Source of the DNA: Leisingera coralii
GTDB lineage: Bacteria; Pseudomonadota; Alphaproteobacteria; Rhodobacterales; Rhodobacteraceae
Length of the DNA: 64,000 nt
Direction of reading: 5' to 3'
NCBI RefSeq assembly: GCF_049056525.1
Contig: NZ_JBHUPT010000035.1
Location: 1 to 64,000, forward strand
Positions 61,197 through 64,000 of the stretch are shown piece after piece (positions within the stretch are counted from its first letter, which is position 1; each line of letters begins with the position of its first letter). A program made the translations under genes and the position numbers. The notes below the pieces were generated by a model, which was not told the DNA's origin, did no database searches, and saw only the letters and a list, made by a program, of their open reading frames with translations.

Positions 61197-61943
61197 CTAG
61201 ATACAGCGCCCGCCGTCCACTTCCATCGCAACACCCGTGATCATGCTGGCCTCGTCCGAGCACAGGAAGCAAGCGGCATTGCCCATGTCCTCAGGGGTGG
61301 AGAAGCGGCCAATCGGAATGGTCGACAGGAACTTGGCGCGCATTTCCGGGGTGTCCTCACCCATGAAGGATTTCAGAAGCGGGGTTTCGCCGGCCACCGG
61401 GTTGATTGCGTTGACCCGCACCCCATGCGGCGCCAGTTCCACCGCCATGGTCTTGGTCGCGGTGATCATCCAGCCCTTGGAGGCATTGTACCAGTTGAGG
61501 TTGGGTCGCGGCGAGACGCCCGCGGTGGAGGCGACGTTCAGGATCGCGCCCCCCTTGTTTTCCTTCATGTGCGGCACCAGGGCGCGGGCCGTGAGGTAGA
61601 CGGATTTCATGTTCACCCGCATCACCCGGTCGAAGTCGTCCTCGGAGATCTCCTCCAGCGGCGCGGGCAGATGGGTGACGCCGGCATTGTTCACGAGGAT
61701 GTCGAGACGCCCGAAGGTCTGCAGGGCAGCTTTGGCCATGGCATCGACAGAGGCGCCATCTGAGACATCCACCGCCTGGGCCAGGGCGTTGCTGCCCAGC
61801 TCCGCAGCCATCTCCTCCGCCGCGGCGCCGTTGATATCGGCGATCATCACCCGGGCGCCTTCACTCAGGAACTTGCGCACAATGCCTGCGCCAAAGCCCG
61901 AGGCGCCGCCGGTCACGATGGCGGTCTTTCCGTCCAGCCGCAT
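61197..61943 (-). CDS. Short-chain dehydrogenase/reductase (FabG-like)
   Basis: 248 residues, classical SDR. Cofactor motif TGGASGFGAGIV, structural NNAG (LVNNAGVT), catalytic Ser in ILNVASTAG and the YxxxK pair in NWYNASKGWM. Asp in MIADINGA after the second strand suggests NAD rather than NADP. The C-terminal EVDGGRCI is normal. Substrate is unknown; its closeness to the P1 peptidase gene does not define a pathway. Confidence 0.85.
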   Translation of the reverse strand: MRLDGKTAIVTGGASGFGAGIVRKFLSEGARVMIADINGAAAEEMAAELGSNALAQAVDVSDGASVDAMAKAALQTFGRLDILVNNAGVTHLPAPLEEISEDDFDRVMRVNMKSVYLTARALVPHMKENKGGAILNVASTAGVSPRPNLNWYNASKGWMITATKTMAVELAPHGVRVNAINPVAGETPLLKSFMGEDTPEMRAKFLSTIPIGRFSTPEDMGNAACFLCSDEASMITGVAMEVDGGRCI

Positions 61944-62006
61944 GATTTCCCTCCCAAACTGTCTGGCGTCAGCATGGGCCGGTCGGAAGCGGTGTGCAAT
62001 CCCAAG

Positions 62007-62426
62007 TCAGCCGGGGTCGATCTTACCGCGCGTCGCTTTCAGCTCGCCGCGCTGTTTCTTGGCCTCCAGCCGCCGCTTGACGGAGCCGCGGGTGGGTTTG
62101 GTGGCGATGCGCCGCTTGGGCGCCACCAGCGCCTTGCGCACCAGTTCCGCCAGCCGCTCGCGCACGATCTCGCGGTTGCGCTGCTGCGAGCGCGTCTCGT
62201 CGCATTGCAGGATGATCGCGCCGTCCTTGGTCCAGCGGCGCCCGGCCAGCCGTTTCAGCCGGTTCTTGACCGCGGGCGTCAGCGCAGGCGAGCGGGCGGC
62301 CTCGAACCGCAGTTCAACCGCGGTCGCCACCTTGTTCACATTCTGCCCGCCGGGGCCCGAGGCGCGGATGAAGCTCTCGGTCATTTCCCAGTCCTGCAGG
62401 ATGATTTGCTCGTTGATGCGGATCAT
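62007..62426 (-). CDS. arfB: Ribosome-rescue peptidyl-tRNA hydrolase ArfB
   Basis: 139 residues. The release-factor motif GGQ is at 26-28 (ASGPGGQNVNKVATAVELRF). The C-terminal tail is strongly basic (KRRIATKPTRGSVKRRLEAK, then KQRGELKATRGK) and enters the empty mRNA channel of stalled ribosomes. Both features and the length fit ArfB (YaeJ). It frees ribosomes stalled on mRNAs lacking stop codons. Confidence 0.92.
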   Translation of the reverse strand: MIRINEQIILQDWEMTESFIRASGPGGQNVNKVATAVELRFEAARSPALTPAVKNRLKRLAGRRWTKDGAIILQCDETRSQQRNREIVRERLAELVRKALVAPKRRIATKPTRGSVKRRLEAKKQRGELKATRGKIDPG

Positions 62427-62455
62427 GGCTCTTTATGAAGCGGAGGCCAGAAAAT

Positions 62456-62640
62456 CGAAAGGGCTGTTCCCACACGCGGGAACAGCCCTTCGAGATGATA
62501 GGAGGTGCACCGGTTAGGTCAGCACCAATTCAGACATCTATACGCGCCAAGGGCTGCCTCGGCCGCACTCCTTCTGAACTGTTCCGGCACTGCTCTCCAT
62601 AGCTTCTCTAGACAATGGGCACCTCCTTTCTGAATGTTTC
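62456..62640 (-). ncRNA. Possible small RNA or structured 3' UTR with an anti-SD-like repeat
   Basis: On the minus strand AGAAAGGAGGTGC (62631-62619) is a full-strength Shine-Dalgarno. It is perfectly complementary over 9 bp to GCACCTCCT further downstream (62508-62500), which matches the 16S rRNA tail. A terminator hairpin (GGGCTGTTCCC/GGGAACAGCCC) ends the stretch. Between them lie only tiny frames: MESSAGTVQKECGRGSPWRV (62600-62538) and MSELVLT (62537-62514). It could be the 3' UTR of the queuosine-precursor transporter gene, a small RNA, or a leader-like mini-gene. There is no direct evidence of transcription. Confidence 0.35.
62461..62488 (-). terminator. Intrinsic terminator, minus strand
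   Basis: An 11-bp stem GGGCTGTTCCC (62461-62471) and GGGAACAGCCC (62478-62488) with a 6-base loop, followed on the minus strand by TTTCGATTTTC. It ends whatever is transcribed from the direction of the transporter gene, before arfB. Confidence 0.85.
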
Positions 62641-62685
62641 GTGTGCCCTCAGCCTGCCACAGATTCGGCTAATGTCAAAACAAAA

Positions 62686-63321
62686 TCATGTGGTCTTTGC
62701 GGTGAGCTTACGCACGATGATGCGGAAGGGCACAAGGGCGACGAGGGCCAGCGACAGTTTTACCAGCCAATCGGCCAGGGCCAGAGAGACCCACAAGGGG
62801 GTTTCCGGGCCGGTGCCCAGCAGCGGCAGGATCTCTCCGGCCCAGGAGACGTCGTTGACCGGCTCCAGCCAGCTGAGCGCGGCGGAAAACGCCACGGTAA
62901 AGAAAATCGCGGTGTCGACGGAGGAGCCGATCAGGGTGGAGGCCAGCGGCGCGCGCCACCATTTGCCCTCGCGCAGGGCAGAGAACACGGCGACGTCCAG
63001 CATCTGCGCGGTGAGGAAGGCGAGGCCGGAGCCAAGCGCAATGCGCAGGGTAACCGCCGGGTAGGTGAAGCCGTCGCCCTGCAGCATGATTTGGGTTCCG
63101 ATCAGCGAGCAGATCACCCCGGCGATGAAGCCGGCCACCACCACTTTGCGCGCCGCGGCGGCGCCGTAGACGCGGTTCATCACGTCGGTGACGAGGAAGG
63201 CGATCGGGTAGGTGAAGGCGCCCCAGGTCAGCCACTGGCCGAACAGGAATTGCACCAGGATGTTGGAGGCCACCACCACGGTGGCCATGGCGAGGATGCC
63301 TGGAATATGCGAGCGGGTCAT
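62686..63321 (-). CDS. yhhQ: Queuosine precursor transporter (YhhQ/DUF165 family)
   Basis: 211 residues with about six membrane helices. VVVASNILVQFLFGQWLTWG, then AFTYPIAFLVTDVMNRVYGA (the VTD segment), and LIGSSVDTAIFFTVAF are the conserved YhhQ blocks. The family imports queuine-related bases such as preQ0 and preQ1. I looked for a preQ1 riboswitch in the 5' leader and did not recognise one. The gene is followed by a structured 3' region and terminator. Confidence 0.88.
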   Translation of the reverse strand: MTRSHIPGILAMATVVVASNILVQFLFGQWLTWGAFTYPIAFLVTDVMNRVYGAAAARKVVVAGFIAGVICSLIGTQIMLQGDGFTYPAVTLRIALGSGLAFLTAQMLDVAVFSALREGKWWRAPLASTLIGSSVDTAIFFTVAFSAALSWLEPVNDVSWAGEILPLLGTGPETPLWVSLALADWLVKLSLALVALVPFRIIVRKLTAKTT

Positions 63322-63449
63322 GGGTCGGATCCATTTGTTTCGGGGCGCGCAGACGCAGTCTGCGGCAGCAAAAGACCGGCCCCTTTAAAATGATCCGGCA
63401 AGGAGGGCAAGTTTTGCGGTTTCAGGGAAGGCTCCCGCCCGCTCGGGGT

Positions 63450-63500
63450 GCATTCGAAGAATGCCCCCTCCCGGTTGGGCATGGCGCCGCTGGCGCGGCG
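63450..63500. repeat. REP-like intergenic repeat, copy 2
   Basis: GCATTCGAAGAATGC then GTTGGGCATGGCGCCGC, followed by a GC-rich hairpin half. It matches copy 1 at 57270-57322 with few changes. It lies in the spacer between the phytase-like gene and the promoter side of the queuosine transporter gene. Confidence 0.7.
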
Positions 63501-63511
63501 CGGGGCAAGCC

Positions 63512-64000
63512 TCAGCGGGGCAGGGCGTATTCCACCAGTTCGGTGCGCTGCAGCGGCAGGAAGTTGTCGTCGGAAACCATGGTGGCGCGCATCTGGCCGG
63601 TCTCATCGGCCCAGATTGACAGGCCCTCAAGATTGTCGTGAGTGCCAGGGCCGGTCTGCAGCAGCACCGTCTCGTTCACCGGCCCGGCGGCGGTGATGTC
63701 CCAGCGGCGCAGGCGGCTGCGGAAGCCGAGCAGGGTCAGGTCCCGCTCCAGCAGGTAGAAGCGCCCGTCGGGGCCGAAATCGGCATCCACCGGCAGGAAG
63801 CGGCCTTCCGGCGGCAGGCTGAAGGGACGTGACCAGCGCTGGCCGTTCCAGCGCCAGACCGGGATCTGCCCGTGCTTGTCGAACGCGCGTTCCGGCAGCG
63901 TGTATAGCCAGCCGCGGGCGTCGATGGCCAGGGTTTCCAGCGACTTGTTCGGGGGCAGCTTGCGGAACGCCTTGGGGCGCGGCAGCACCTTGGCACGGCC
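63512..64000 (-). CDS. Phytase-family esterase-like protein, 5' end outside the window
   Basis: At least 162 residues; the frame stays open to the window edge, so the N-terminus is missing. NKSLETLAIDARGWLYTLPE, then PEGRFLPVDADFGPDGRFYL and HDNLEGLSIWADETGQ match the esterase-like activity of phytase family (a beta-propeller with NxxxE-L/GL repeats). Members are usually secreted. Substrate is not known. Confidence 0.75.
   Translation of the reverse strand, partial: GRAKVLPRPKAFRKLPPNKSLETLAIDARGWLYTLPERAFDKHGQIPVWRWNGQRWSRPFSLPPEGRFLPVDADFGPDGRFYLLERDLTLLGFRSRLRRWDITAAGPVNETVLLQTGPGTHDNLEGLSIWADETGQMRATMVSDDNFLPLQRTELVEYALPR

Noticed and set aside
63322..63450. preQ1 riboswitch in the leader of the queuosine transporter gene
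   Set aside because: No preQ1-I, -II or -III-like conserved core was recognised in the leader.
1..64000. CRISPR array, prophage or rRNA operon
   Set aside because: No regularly spaced direct repeats, phage structural genes or rRNA sequence were seen.

Overview
The window reads as chromosomal DNA of an alphaproteobacterium of the Rhodobacteraceae, most like the Roseobacter group (Leisingera/Phaeobacter-like). This rests on the napEFDABC gene order, a cycA-like cytochrome c550, the many Roseobacter-type transport and salvage genes and the high G+C coding style. The genus is an inference; no rRNA or marker set is present.

Accessory region, about 1-11.6 kb. It holds an A+T-richer, frameshifted alpha/beta-hydrolase/beta-helix gene, an intact IS5-type element with inverted repeats, remnants of IS110 and IS66 elements, a very large subtilase, a tRNA-like 3' end, two small genes (one a DUF2384/ParS-like antitoxin) and an orphan ParD-like antitoxin. 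The subtilase gene (6073-9777) is the standout. Its N-terminal half is a kexin-like S8 protease with a complete triad. Its C-terminal half carries the full arthropod hemocyanin/prophenoloxidase signature, with all six copper-ligand histidines and the Cys-rich C-terminal domain. That makes one polypeptide with a protease and a type-3 copper phenoloxidase-like module.

11.6-17.5 kb: a LysR regulator divergent from a polar amino-acid ABC transporter and an agmatinase-family ureohydrolase, then a DUF995 secreted protein. 18-24.7 kb: a polysaccharide module made of a GH18-like/NodB deacetylase/GT2 synthase fusion, a Tat-exported DUF3131 protein and a lipoprotein. 25.6-33.7 kb: a divergent CDP-6-deoxyhexose cluster (RfbF, RfbG, epimerase, two NovU/TylC3-type C-methyltransferases, glycosyltransferase, SDR epimerase, CmcI-like methyltransferase), next to a decayed IS3 fragment.

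34-38.8 kb: the periplasmic nitrate reductase operon napEFDABC with FNR/Nnr-like palindromes upstream, closed by a bidirectional terminator. 38.9-44.3 kb: trhO, then the NAD-salvage genes pncA and pncB flanking a hybrid histidine kinase. 44.4-53.8 kb: an oligopeptide/polyamine-type ABC system (two permeases, fused double ATPase, separate binding protein) with a GNAT acetyltransferase, an aldehyde dehydrogenase, a histone-deacetylase-like amidohydrolase and a prokaryotic pentameric ligand-gated ion channel. 53.9-64 kb: mostly housekeeping genes (panB, panC, glpK, a flavin monooxygenase, idi, cytochrome c550, a P1 peptidase, an SDR, arfB, a queuosine-precursor transporter and a truncated phytase-like esterase), with intergenic hairpins and a two-copy repeat.
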